From assembly GCA_022570795.1 (NCBI GenBank), contig JAKUDP010000004.1, positions 2,356,001 through 2,420,000 on the forward strand: a stretch of 64,000 nt of DNA. Direction: 5' to 3'. This DNA is from Sphaerulina vaccinii (Eukaryota > Ascomycota > Dothideomycetes > Mycosphaerellales > Mycosphaerellaceae). Both the position numbers and the translations under genes were made by a program. Below are positions 31,173 through 41,454 of the stretch, piece after piece; the first letter of the stretch is position 1; each line of letters starts with the position of its first letter. Under the pieces are notes generated by a model. It was not told the origin of the DNA and made no database searches. It saw only the letters and a program-made list of their open reading frames with translations.

Positions 31173-32575
31173 CTAGATATCTCGCCCACCTTTGAGATCG
31201 TCGAATTCGAACTCATCAAACAGATGGTCAAAATCGGAAATGCCAGAACATTTCGGATCTGGCTGTGAGGACTTCAAGCAGGCATCGCACATGCATGTAA
31301 ATCGTGCCGCGCCCTGAGGCTTGTCAATCGGTCTCATAACCAAGCGAAGAAGGTCAGTAGAAGGGTGATGGACTGTCCCCACCCCACTGGCATCATGGTA
31401 ATGAAGGACCATGATGTCCTCCGCAGTTGCGCGTAGATGTAGACGAGTCATCATGACTCTGTCATCAGAGGGTTGATCAGCACTTTTGAACCTAGCCCAG
31501 CGGAAGCTTGCACTGCTAGGGACCATGAGTTGCGATATTCCTGCAGTCACATAGCCCAGACCTACAACATCCAAGCTTCCGCTCTGATATGGACGCAGGA
31601 TGAGGCACTGTTGGGGTATGAATCGTTCCAAGAACACAACGGTATCGCCAGGAAGTGTCATGGCACAACCAATTGCCACGATCTGAGATCTCCAGTAGAT
31701 CGGCTGGAGCTTTAGCCCGTCTGGGCCATATGATTTACGCCCCATTGTCTCCAAGATATCAAGTACATCTTTGTTATCGAACGAATGTTGCGATTCGCTG
31801 TAGAACGCCACACAAAGTGACCCATGCACACCTGAAAGGAGTCGTATGGCCGGGACGGCGTTGTAACCATATTCATATGCTCGAGCATCCAATCTGAGGC
31901 GTGTGGGTGGCGAACTATATTCGACGTAATCATTTGTATGAGCAGATTCTGTGTCGTTCCTTCGACTTCGGGTGCGCTGTTGAGCGAGGGTTGGTAGCTC
32001 ACTCATACTAGACGTAACCTTTAGCATACGTAGTAGATCTCCATATTGATGTGTCTTAGTCGCAGGTATCAATTGGCACGCTAAGCTCCAAGCACTTTGA
32101 GTGTAGTCGGCACGAAGAGGGGCAATGCCCTGGGCTGTCCAGTCAATCAAAGACAGTAAGCCATAAAGGTGATCTCGCGGATCTGTGCATTCGGCGTGTG
32201 TGGAAAAATTCCAATGCTTCGTCCAGCGATATAGTCACTTCTGGTAGCCAGGGCGCCCATCTATGGTGACACGTATGATGAAGCCATGCTAGAGACATCA
32301 ATCGGTCATCCTCTCGTGTATCACCCTCATGGTACATGATTCTCATCGCATCCAGGAGACGGGCTAGAACGACCCACCGTATAACTATGGTGCCGCACAA
32401 GACGTATGTAGACTTATTACCAGCGATGAGCTCTTGGGATATCCACAATCGCCGCCAATAAGGTCTCTCGCCGATTGCTCTCAGTGTAGTATCAATACTC
32501 AGGAGACACTCGCGGTACGTCCAATTGAGCCTTCTCGAGAGCTCTTCCAGGAGTGCATGAGAAGTTCACCGGTCC
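31173..32575 (-). pseudogene. HET-domain gene remnant: 5'-truncated and frameshifted
   Basis: Two minus-strand frames together give the C-terminal half of the heterokaryon-incompatibility (HET) domain. Upstream, GERPYWRRLWISQELI and STYVLCGT match the end of the core. Then EALEFFHTRR is followed in another frame by CTDPRDHLYGLLSLIDW, the usual TDPRDxxYxLL motif. One extra base near 32190 shifts the frame. The remainder continues to 31173 with a Cys pair CMCDACLKS. The N-terminal HET motifs (SYxWG, WIDAICINQ) are not found within 500 bp upstream. Intact HET proteins trigger cell death on non-self recognition; this copy is very unlikely to. Confidence 0.75.
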
Positions 32576-32579
32576 GTCA

Positions 32580-34117
32580 ATCAGTCAGCATTTCGCGTAG
32601 ATTGTAGTGCTGCAGCCTGGAAGGACCAATGACAAATTGCTTATGAAGAAGACGTGACCGAATCTGTCTCTCATAACTCTTCCCCTTTCTTGATCTCACA
32701 TCACTCTCTTGTCGCCCATCATTTTTCCAAGAAGTTGTTGTCTGACAGGATGACGCGAAGGTTTTTCGGAAGCGGTCGGCAATGCCCTCATTTCCAGACT
32801 GCTTGACCTCCAACCTTGCAGCTCCAACGAGCAACCTGTTACCACAACATCGAGCAGAAGAGACACCAGAGGAGATGATGTCTCGCAATATAATCAACGA
32901 CAGACGCGCTGCACGTGAGGCTTCCTCGTAATAATGTCGTACTCATTACCCGAGGCGGCGCGTTCTTATCACCTTGTTTCTTCGGCCGACGCACTCGGGA
33001 TCCTACACAACATCGTCTTGCCTCCACGCCGCGACAACATCAACAAGCCGCGTCCGCCTTGGCCGCTGTGTCTTCAACATGAGTCTCTGTTGGCCGCTGT
33101 TCGCCACTTCGCTTGCGACGACTGTCTTGGCAACTTCGGCAAACAATCTGGTGGGACATCGCATTATTGCAGCTTCATGTTGTGGACGAGACGATCAGGT
33201 TAATTCGGGAGCATAACGACTAAAGCCAGCAAATGTGCATCAGGGTGAAGCGCTGCGAGGCAGTTGTGGAGCGATGGCCTTCCGGACAGCTCTCCGAAGT
33301 TCGATGGAAGACAACCACGACTTCAAGCGCCCCTGCGCCAGCGGACAGCGACCCACAAGGGACCTATATGGGTGGGTACATTGATCTCGCGTATACTGCG
33401 GCTCTTCGCACCTAGCCGGAGATGCATCCACAGCGTCTGGTGAAACAAGGTGCAAAAGCTGCATTATTGTTAAACAATATCAACGCAATCTGGATGATCT
33501 CACCAGCCATCACCAGCGGGTCCTGATCTGTTGGAAGTCGGCATCCCTGTTTAGAGATGGGTGCGCCTCACAGCGCCTCAATATCGCTTGCGTCTACCTT
33601 AGCAGGCCTCCCACGCTACCCTGAAGTTGCTGAGAGGCGGGAGGTGCTTGCGTAGCGGAGCAATCACTTGGCATAGTGGACAAGACGGCTACGACTGGTC
33701 AACACCAGGACTATCCTCCGACGCTTGACTAGGTAGGTACCTAGCAGATATGCTTGGGTTTGGAGTCTCTCCACCTCATCTTTTGTGTGTTTTGTTCTTT
33801 CACGATTGCTTACACCAGTCCTGCTAACCTACATACACTCTTTTCTCCTCGGACTTGAGGCCAGTACACAAGTCGGCTGCTTTCGCTACTCTGTATGCGA
33901 CGGGAAACGATAGCACATAGCTTCCATTCATTTCCTCGAGCTCTTCGCCTGCTCGCGCCAAGCGATCAAACGTCGGAGGGTTGCGATCAGGTCGACATCA
34001 TCTCCGTCAACTCGCGAGCACCTGGCCTTTGTGGTTCTGGACAGAGCGCATCGCTTTCCTGAACCAGTATCCAGGCAGCACCTCCGACGTTTAGTCGCAT
34101 GCCGCGAGCCCAGTAGG
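32580..34117. other. 1.5-kb gene-poor region
   Basis: Upstream of the HET remnant and of the arylsulfotransferase-like gene. Small ATG frames exist (32934-33203 plus, 33240-33464 minus) but show no family features. No repeat, tRNA or transposon was recognised. Confidence 0.45.
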
Positions 34118-35995
34118 ATGGCCTGGACGAGCTGGTCCAGATACGCCCGGGCTGCTGTCAAATGGACACTCATCATAGCATCAATCCTAGCAGCATTGTA
34201 TCTGACTCACCAATTGATTCTGCCTGTCATTGCATACCTGATCCCTAGCCTGGATCCAGCTTTATTCGACCTAGGAGTCTTTGGTGCCTTTCCGCTTGAG
34301 CGATACAACTCGTTTCACCTGGGAGGACCGCAAGCGAGACAGCTTCGATGGCACGACAGTTGCGATGCTGGGCTAGTTCTCCTCACCCCAAATGGACCTT
34401 CAGTGCCTCGATCTGGCCCGATGATCGTTGATTCGCTAGGGGAGCTGGTCTGGATGTCTGATGACTTCGGTGCTGCGGCAAACCTCAAGGTGCAGAGTTA
34501 CAAAGGCCAGGACTATCTCACGTTGTGGTCCGGCGAGAAAGCAGCGACTTCTGGCAAAGGCGTGTACTTCCTACTAGACCAGTCATATCAAGTTGTGAAG
34601 ATGGTCACCGCTTTTGGAGAGGGTTTATATGGAGATCTGCACGAGTTCAAGATCACCAGGGACGACACTGCGTTGTTGACTGTTTACAACACGACCAATT
34701 CTGATCTCACGCGCATGGGCATGGGCAGAGGCGCAAATGGTTGGGTCGTTGACAACATGTTCCAGGAAATTGACATCGAAACTGGCGAGCTTCTTTTCGA
34801 ATGGAGCGCGTTGCAGCATTTCGATCCTGCCGACACGTATATGACCAATCCATTCGGAGGCTACTGGGAGAGTATCCCATTCGACTTCTACCATCTAAAC
34901 AGTGTCGACAAGGATTCGAAGGGCAACTACATCATCTCTTCGCGACACTTCCATCATGTTATGTGTATCAGCCCAACTGGCGAAACACTCTGGATCCTTG
35001 GCGGTCGTCAGAACCAGTTCGAAGATCTGTCGGAAGGTCAGGCGACGAACTTCAAGTGGCAACACGATGCTAGGTGGATCTCGGAGGAGGAAGGTATCAT
35101 ATCGCTGTTCGATAACAGCAAAGCCGGTCCAATGCATAGCGATGCGCCAGAAAGTCGAGCTCTGATCATTCGGCTCGACCTGGAGAAGAAGACTGCCAAG
35201 CTTGTGCATTCGATGACCTCCTTACAAGGCATACTTGCGTCCTCGCAGGGCTCGGTGCAACTACTTCCGGACACGAAGAATCTATTCGTGGGCTGGGGAT
35301 CCGCAGCAGCTTATTCAGAGTACACAACAGACGGAGACCTGATATGCGAGACACATCTGGGCGCGTTTTGGTACTACTATTTTGAGCGCATGAAGTCTTA
35401 CCGCGCCACCAAAGCCTTCCACTGGCATGGTGTACCTCGAGATCCGCCACAGGTCATAGTCAAGGATAACACCCTTTCAGTCAGCTGGAATGGCGCCACT
35501 GAGGTCTTGTACTGGTCACTGGAGGGCGCTAACGACAACAATGCAGGTGGTGTTGAAGACCTACGAAGCAAAAGCGAGGACTCCGCCGATGCTCAAGACA
35601 CCTACGAGGCCATTGATGTCATTCCCAAGACTGGATTCGAAGACACGTTCGACCTCGCTCATATTCTGGCAGACAAGTCCTTCATCCATTTCCGAGTCGC
35701 CGCGCTCGACAGTGATCATAATGTTTTGCGTTACTCCGAACCCAGTGCAGCAGAGGAGGCCTCGGAGTCTTCGTACCTGACCACGATCGTCAAGCTATCG
35801 ATCATCATTGGCTTCTTGATTGGCGCACGCTTTGCTTCCAAGCACTTCCGATCTCATGGGCACCTTCGCAGCTGGACCACGTCCACGCCAGCCTGGATGA
35901 ACTGGCAGGCTCCTTCTGGACGACAAGATCGTAGACCTGCTGTGTATGAGTGGATTCAGATGAAGTGGCCCTTTGTGAAGTCGAGACCTGGATGA
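34118..35995 (+). CDS. Arylsulfotransferase-family membrane protein
   Basis: Single exon, 625 residues from the first ATG (34118); the open frame extends upstream without ATG. One membrane span near the N-terminus (about residues 14-36, WTLIIASILAALYLTHQLIL) and one near the C-terminus (LTTIVKLSIIIGFLIGARFA). The part between is a beta-propeller-like ASST domain: LLTPNGPSVPRSGPMIVD, YGDLHEFKITRDDTALLTVY, WVVDNMFQEIDIETGELLFE, SSRHFHHVMCISPTGETLW and FKWQHDARW. Fungal proteins of this family are common and their biological role is unclear; bacterial relatives move sulfate between phenols. The histidines in DLHEF and RHFHH are in the expected positions. Probably in the secretory pathway or at the cell surface. 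Confidence 0.88.
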   Translation: MAWTSWSRYARAAVKWTLIIASILAALYLTHQLILPVIAYLIPSLDPALFDLGVFGAFPLERYNSFHLGGPQARQLRWHDSCDAGLVLLTPNGPSVPRSGPMIVDSLGELVWMSDDFGAAANLKVQSYKGQDYLTLWSGEKAATSGKGVYFLLDQSYQVVKMVTAFGEGLYGDLHEFKITRDDTALLTVYNTTNSDLTRMGMGRGANGWVVDNMFQEIDIETGELLFEWSALQHFDPADTYMTNPFGGYWESIPFDFYHLNSVDKDSKGNYIISSRHFHHVMCISPTGETLWILGGRQNQFEDLSEGQATNFKWQHDARWISEEEGIISLFDNSKAGPMHSDAPESRALIIRLDLEKKTAKLVHSMTSLQGILASSQGSVQLLPDTKNLFVGWGSAAAYSEYTTDGDLICETHLGAFWYYYFERMKSYRATKAFHWHGVPRDPPQVIVKDNTLSVSWNGATEVLYWSLEGANDNNAGGVEDLRSKSEDSADAQDTYEAIDVIPKTGFEDTFDLAHILADKSFIHFRVAALDSDHNVLRYSEPSAAEEASESSYLTTIVKLSIIIGFLIGARFASKHFRSHGHLRSWTTSTPAWMNWQAPSGRQDRRPAVYEWIQMKWPFVKSRPG

Positions 35996-36402
35996 GGATA
36001 CCTGTTAGGAGCACTATTTAAATTCTGCATAATCAGCTCCCGGGATGCAATCCACTACCAAGCAGCCCAGCTCTCCGAGCTTGCGCCATTCCTCTTGAGG
36101 GCTGTAACAGAGGCCCCCGCGACATGCGGTCCTGTTCTCGAGCCCTACTCCAGTCCGTCGAACGTGATCGGCCACACTCCAGCGAATCCAACCAATGAGA
36201 GCACAGACAGAGACAATACATCGAACTTGACGAATCCTTTTCGAGCGTTTCAAGCATGTGCAGGAATCGGTTGTGCTCGAACCTGCTAGTTCCACAAGCA
36301 AGCAGATCAGCAATCAAAAGGCTAACAAGATACCAAACACATTCTAGCACGCAGAAGCAGTGCCACCACCCTTTCAAAATAGCCAGTTCGAATACAGAAG
36401 TC

Positions 36403-36657
36403 ATGGAACCGCGCCGAAAAGATGCAACACCTCGAGCATTAAGTCAAACAGAATAAGCCGCCAAAGCTCACGAGGAAGCCAAGCAAAAGAGTAAAAGGCT
36501 CACAGAGATTCTATCCAAGATCCAGAAGCAAACGCCCGCATTCAAGGTTAAGAAGACTGCAGAGGAACTCGAGGAGAACATGAGGGCGCTTGAGAGTCTT
36601 GAGATCGAGGTGACAGCAGCAGGAGAGTACGACCAATACCAACGCAGAAAGGTGTGA
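36403..36657 (+). pseudogene. Short coiled-coil coding remnant with an in-frame stop
   Basis: ATG at 36403, then 17 codons (ending ALSQTE), an in-frame TAA at 36454-36456, then 66 further open codons to a TGA at 36655. The post-stop part has strong coding character: AKAHEEAKQKSKRLTEILSK and KKTAEELEENMRALESLEIE are amphipathic helical stretches with heptad-like spacing. One nonsense change would explain it, or an upstream exon joined past the stop. No family recognised. Confidence 0.45.
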
Positions 36658-36876
36658 TCAGGTCGATATCTGACAATGAGAGGCATCCACGGCATTGCGT
36701 GTCCAGACGCTTCGCAGAAGATTTTAATTTGAACTTCCAGAGAGACATCTCTACCACGGCGCGGATTGGCGCTCCAAGTCAATATGCGTCGCGACAAGTA
36801 AAGTCCGCTCTCTAAGAAGTTGTTGTCGATATTAGGGATTTCATTATACTTTCATGCCTTATTTACATTACATCGT

Positions 36877-36926
36877 CTCATGCTCTTTCTCTTTTGCTAT
36901 CCTCATGCTCTTTCTCTTTTGCTATC
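36877..36926 (+). repeat. 25-bp perfect tandem duplication
   Basis: Two identical 25-bp units beginning CTCATGCTCTTTCTC, side by side, in the 3' flank of Rds1. Confidence 0.9.
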
Positions 36927-36993
36927 CTCATGTTTCATGCTTCATATGTACAAGTACATTGATCATACAGTTCATGCCTCTCACCGCACATAT

Positions 36994-38669
36994 CTAGCCG
37001 GCCTGATATACACCAAGAGCGACAACATGTGGGTTAATCATCGACAGGTTGAACGGAGTCAAGAACATGTCGGTATCAGTCAAAGCAACGAACATAGTGC
37101 CGTTGACAATGCCCTGTCCACCTTCGTAGACAGTACCGGCTGGCTGATATGTGTATCCCTCATTTGGTCCAGTGATGGTCAAAGGAGTGTAGGTCAAGTT
37201 GAGCTGAGCAGCCCAAGCGACGAACTTTGGTGCACCAGCCGATGTGGCAGTGACATAGCTGTTGTTTGGTCCAACAGCCTGTCCTGGAGCATCCCACAAG
37301 AAGCGGACTTGCTTGCCTGGGAAGGAAAGTGGCTCGGAGCGGTTGTGGGCGATAGCTGGTCCACAGCCGTAGCCTGGATGCTCAGTAGAGTTGACGTTGA
37401 TGCAAGAGTCCTTCTGGGCTGGGATAGTAGCTGGGCTCGAAGTGCGGTTGTCAACGCGTTCCCAGTCTGCAGTGTCGTTTGGCGAGAAGCGGTTGATGTT
37501 GGCTTGGTTCACGACGTGAAGGTTTGGGAAGTTTTGCCATGCGAGACGAGTGGTTCCCTCTGGGCAGCTAGAGATATACTGTGCGAGGAAAGTCCAAGCC
37601 CAGGATTGTGGAATACCGGCCTCGAACCAGACTGGCATTGGGTGAAGACCACTCATTTGGCGGAAGATCATCTCCTGGCGAGCCTCGGTGGCGATCGACT
37701 GAGCGAGCAGCTGGCCGACCTCACGGGAGTCAAGGTGGTTGATGAAACCCCAAACACCAGACTCTCCCCAGCGCGTAAGCTGCTGGTTGAAGTCGAGGAA
37801 CTCGCGAACGTTGGTGTATGGGTAGTTGTAAGTGCACTGTGGTGGTGCAGTCTCGCCGAGCATGTTGCTGAGCAGAGTAGCGTGTCCTTGCTCCTGCTGA
37901 GCCATGAACTGGATCAAGGAGATGTCCTCTGGTCCGAGACCTGCAGCAGCGAAGTCCTCCTCGGAGAAGGTGGCAACAGCATTGTTGAAGGTGTCCAACT
38001 CAATCCACTCCTGGTACAGACCAAGAGTGATCGACTCGTAATCGAAGTCACTCTCGACCATGTAGCGTGGAAGAGAGCCATTAGTGCCAAGACCACCTGC
38101 TGGTGTGTATGGTGCTGGCTGAGCGTTCTGCAGCTGCCCGTTGGTGTTGTAATAGGTGGCAGTTGGGTTCGGTGGTAGAGTGCCCACGCTTGCTGCGAGG
38201 ACGTCCTTGGACACCGCACCAGTGACAGTGGCCTGGCCCTCGAATGGACCATGTGTAGTTGTGCCTGTCACGTATTGTGATCTTTGAGGAGCACCGTTGT
38301 TCGCACCGGTGACGGTCGTGGCCATAGCAGGAACCTGCGAGTCTGGTCCGAACACGCTTGGGACGACTGTGAGTGGCGTTGGCGTCTCGCTCGCGTATGG
38401 AGCATCGGCGTTGAGGTAGCCATCGACGTTGCCAGTCTGGTCAGCGGCGTTGCCACTTGGGTAGACAGCAGTGGCTACAGTGGTAGCTGCTGCAGCTCCA
38501 GAAGATCCGTACGCTGCTGATGAATTGATTAACACAAAGGTCTTCCTGACAACATGATGGAAAACTCACGAGCTTGAATTTGCCCATCTGCTATTTGGGC
38601 TATTTGGCTCACCTGAGGAGCAGGAATGGCAGCGGCAACGCCGGCCAGAGTGATGAAAGATCTCAGCAT
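36994..38669 (-). CDS. rds1: Rds1-like secreted stress protein, ferritin-like domain
   Basis: Two exons, 38669-38570 and 38516-36994 (53-bp intron, donor GTGAGT, acceptor CAG; a second CAG 3 bp downstream is an alternative), give 540 residues. Exon 1 encodes a signal peptide (MLRSFITLAGVAAAIPAPQV). A Thr/Ala/Pro-rich stretch follows, then the ferritin-like region with YESITLGLYQEWIELDTFNN, FMAQQEQGHATLLSNML and ARQEMIFRQMSG, whose Glu/His residues sit where metal ligands are expected. Several NxS/T sites. S. pombe rds1 is induced by adenine, glucose and stress changes; orthologs are abundant secreted or wall proteins in filamentous fungi. A TTTATAT element on the minus strand, about 125-135 bp upstream of the ATG, is a candidate TATA box. 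Confidence 0.9.
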
Positions 38670-40005
38670 GTTGACTGATCGATTGCTCAAGATTGATGAG
38701 AATGATGGTCAAGCAGAACTGCGCGAGACGCGTGAAGGTATATGCTCACTCCGCATGGTCGGTGCTTGACCGTGTAGCATGCTTTGCGTCATTGATATAA
38801 AATCTGATAGTTAATGCATATAAATCAACCCAGCGAGACCGGAAGTGGACTGGCAAGGAAGTGCTGGCCACGCTACCATGTGGCCGCCACCAATTGTGCA
38901 GAGACGAGAGGAGCCTCATCGGCTGCTTACCGAAGAGAAGATCGTACCAGTGCTGTCCGGTTTCCCGATCACGGTGTCACGTCAAACGACATGGATTGCG
39001 TGGATGCTCATTCGAGACATGTGCCATTGGCTTGAGCAAGACTTCTAAAGTTGCGAGAGTTCCGTACCTGCACAAGCTGCTCGATTATCGCGCTACAAGT
39101 GACATCTCAGTCCGGACCGGGTGTAGCGTACGGCACCATGAGTGTGATGTGTGAGAACCATCTACGATGGCTGAGGTTTGGAAAGTGGTATGAGTTGTTG
39201 TCATTCCACGTCATGACTTTTGAGGTTCGGGCCACTTAGCCGACCGGTAATGGCTCCGTTGTGGAACAACGAGCATTCCCAGAACAACGCCGAATATGTG
39301 GAGTATGCGGAGCGAGAGATCTTGTCCGACCTCGCTGCTGTATTCTCCTTCTGTTGTTGTCGCTGCGAGAGAGTCGCTGACAAGTGGCAAACAGGACTGC
39401 CATGGGACTGCGACAACGAGAGCAAGGATATGAGTTGTAGGTATATGCTGTGCTTGTAGCATGTTGACAGCTCGATGACGGTCGGTTGACGTGTTGACAA
39501 GACGGCGTCCATTCGGGAAAGTGGTCGATCAATGCATGGACTTCACCTCTGCGACGGACTGAATCGATATGAGTAGCGGAAAATGACTTGCGAAGTCGCT
39601 GTGATCGAGCCTGATGTATCAGTGTCGTTTGATAAACTGCCTGCTTCGCTTTCTCCCAGTTCAAGCCGTGTCTAAAGGCGACGAGTAGGCAGCTGGGCAG
39701 TCATATATGGTAGCGCATTGTCCCTCCAACATTTCGTTCGTGGTTTAGTGGTAAGATCAGGAAGTCGTTAGTGTATGCTAATGCTTGATCAGTGGGCCTC
39801 CACGCCGCCTTTGGAAGCCATGTATGACTTTGGCTCTTGCGATACTCAATGGAGACATGGCAGACCAAGATCGCGACTGTTTTGCTTATCGCATTATCTT
39901 TTGCTGACTAGCATGTGCAGGAGCTAGAGCATATAATATTATGTCTGCGTGTGTATCAGTTTATCAGAAGCTCAAACCAGCATAAAGGCCTTCCAACTCA
40001 CCTCG
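38670..40005. other. 1.3-kb gene-poor region
   Basis: Promoter of Rds1 and sequence of unclear nature. A TGGTTTAGTGG word at 39740-39750 matches a tRNA A box but no B box follows. A 142-codon minus-strand frame (39236-39664) lacks an ATG and has no family features. Confidence 0.45.
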
Positions 40006-40650
40006 TTACTCCTTCACATAGACCTTCCGCAGCTCGAACGCTTGCACGATATCGTCTTTCAGTCCAAAGAAAAAATCATCTTCCACCATCGCCTCAACTT
40101 CCGCTCTCGAAGCCCACCAAGCTTTCGTGACTGCTGAGCCTTTTGGCAGCGTAGGAGTAATCTCTTCACCCACAGTCCAGAACAAGCTTGCTCTGAGCCA
40201 TGCAGTATCTTTCAGCCCTCCAGGAGTGATGGCAGTGAGCAGTGCTGTAGCAGCTTTGCTAGAGCGGAACTCGCTCGGATCGAGGCCGACCTGGGTCCTT
40301 GCTGCAACTCTTGAGTACTCCGCTACAGATATGTCGTCTGCACTGGGTATAGACTGGTCGATTGCAGATTTGAGAATCATGTCTAGACCATGTTCACCAG
40401 ATTTCAGCACCCTGAACACTGGACCTCCGATCTTGCCGCCCCAGAATTTCACGGTATCCGCGAGTTGGACCAGTAGTACTTTCTTGTCGTTGAAGATGAG
40501 GTTGTTGACCACCAAGACATCGAATCCGTCCTTGACATTGAGCAGTTTTGCTTGTGAAGTCAGATATGACTCTGCACCATCGTTTGTGTCAACGGCAAAG
40601 CCGGACTCGTCGATGGCATTCTCGTCGGCTACCCTTGGTTGTGTAGACAT
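40006..40650 (-). CDS. Nudix-fold-like protein of unknown function
   Basis: Single exon, 214 residues, ATG at 40650. The order of elements resembles a Nudix hydrolase: a strand pair VLVVNNLIFNDKKVLLVQLA, a WGGKIGGPV turn, a helix DMILKSAIDQS, a second variable part with TAWLRASLFWTVGEE, and a C-terminal PKGSAVTKAWWASRAEVEAM. The Nudix box (GX5EX7REUXEEXGU) is not intact: the REUXEE glutamates are missing. If the fold is right the protein is probably not a standard hydrolase. No signal peptide. Relationship inferred from layout only. Confidence 0.65.
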   Translation of the reverse strand: MSTQPRVADENAIDESGFAVDTNDGAESYLTSQAKLLNVKDGFDVLVVNNLIFNDKKVLLVQLADTVKFWGGKIGGPVFRVLKSGEHGLDMILKSAIDQSIPSADDISVAEYSRVAARTQVGLDPSEFRSSKAATALLTAITPGGLKDTAWLRASLFWTVGEEITPTLPKGSAVTKAWWASRAEVEAMVEDDFFFGLKDDIVQAFELRKVYVKE

Positions 40651-41454
40651 TTTGCTTGTTTGACCTTGGATTCGTAGTATGATTAGCTATTCTTGAAACT
40701 GGTAATGTGCTTTGTGCTTCGAATGGACATCTGTTGTCCAAGTCCAGATCGCCAATCTTGGCTCACGATGGAGCAGCCCGTGGCCGCGACGTCAGTGTCC
40801 CGGCAAGGCGCCCAATGACAGGCGCGGTTGGGGGCTCAGCATTCTGAATCGTGCCAAGATGACATGAAAAGTGTAGTTCTGGCATATCTGACTCGTTTAA
40901 GATAGAATCTGATGCTTCACATTGATGTTGACGTCTTGATCATGACTTGTTTGTTTTGGAAATGCCAGAGCGAAGAACGCCAAGAAAGGAGATGAAAGCT
41001 TTTCCTCCATCACAAACTCCTGGGACGTCAACCACCTCCTCGGTGCACTTCAAGTATTCAGAAAGCAACATGGTTTTGAATCTCTTACCGAAGCGTCGTA
41101 CGCTCAACGAATGCGCAGTAATGGGAGCTTCTCGGGCAGCAGAGACTGCACACACCCTGCGATCTACATCTCGAAGGAGTTGAGCACGCCATACTTTTTA
41201 TGTAACTACTTGAAGGTTCTGTAGGAGGTACGTTGCACCACGATGTAGCTTCGTGCCAAGCATATCTATAGGTCTCGTGGCCAGCTGAGTACCAGCTGAA
41301 TGATATCCAATTATTCTATAATCTACTACACTCAACAGCTGAACATACGAATCGGCTCACTCAAGGAGCAGCGAGGACGGCAAACTGCCTAGCGCCTACA
41401 AGCCATCTTGGACTGCAAAGCATCCTGGACGACAAGACATCTTGGACCACAGCA
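40651..41454. other. Divergent intergenic region
   Basis: An 804-bp stretch between the opposed start codons of the Nudix-like gene and the permease. No coding-like frame; no clear operator. Confidence 0.45.

Larger units (their letters stand above)
35996..36993. other. Intergenic region with a small coding remnant and a tandem repeat
   Basis: Holds the broken remnant at 36403-36657 and the 25-bp tandem duplication at 36877-36926, which lies about 70 bp beyond the Rds1 stop codon. Otherwise no gene seen. Confidence 0.5.

Noticed and set aside
39735..39800. tRNA-Gly-like 5' half (TGGTTTAGTGG A box)
   Set aside because: No B box (GGTTCRANYCC) or closing acceptor stem follows; at most a fragment.
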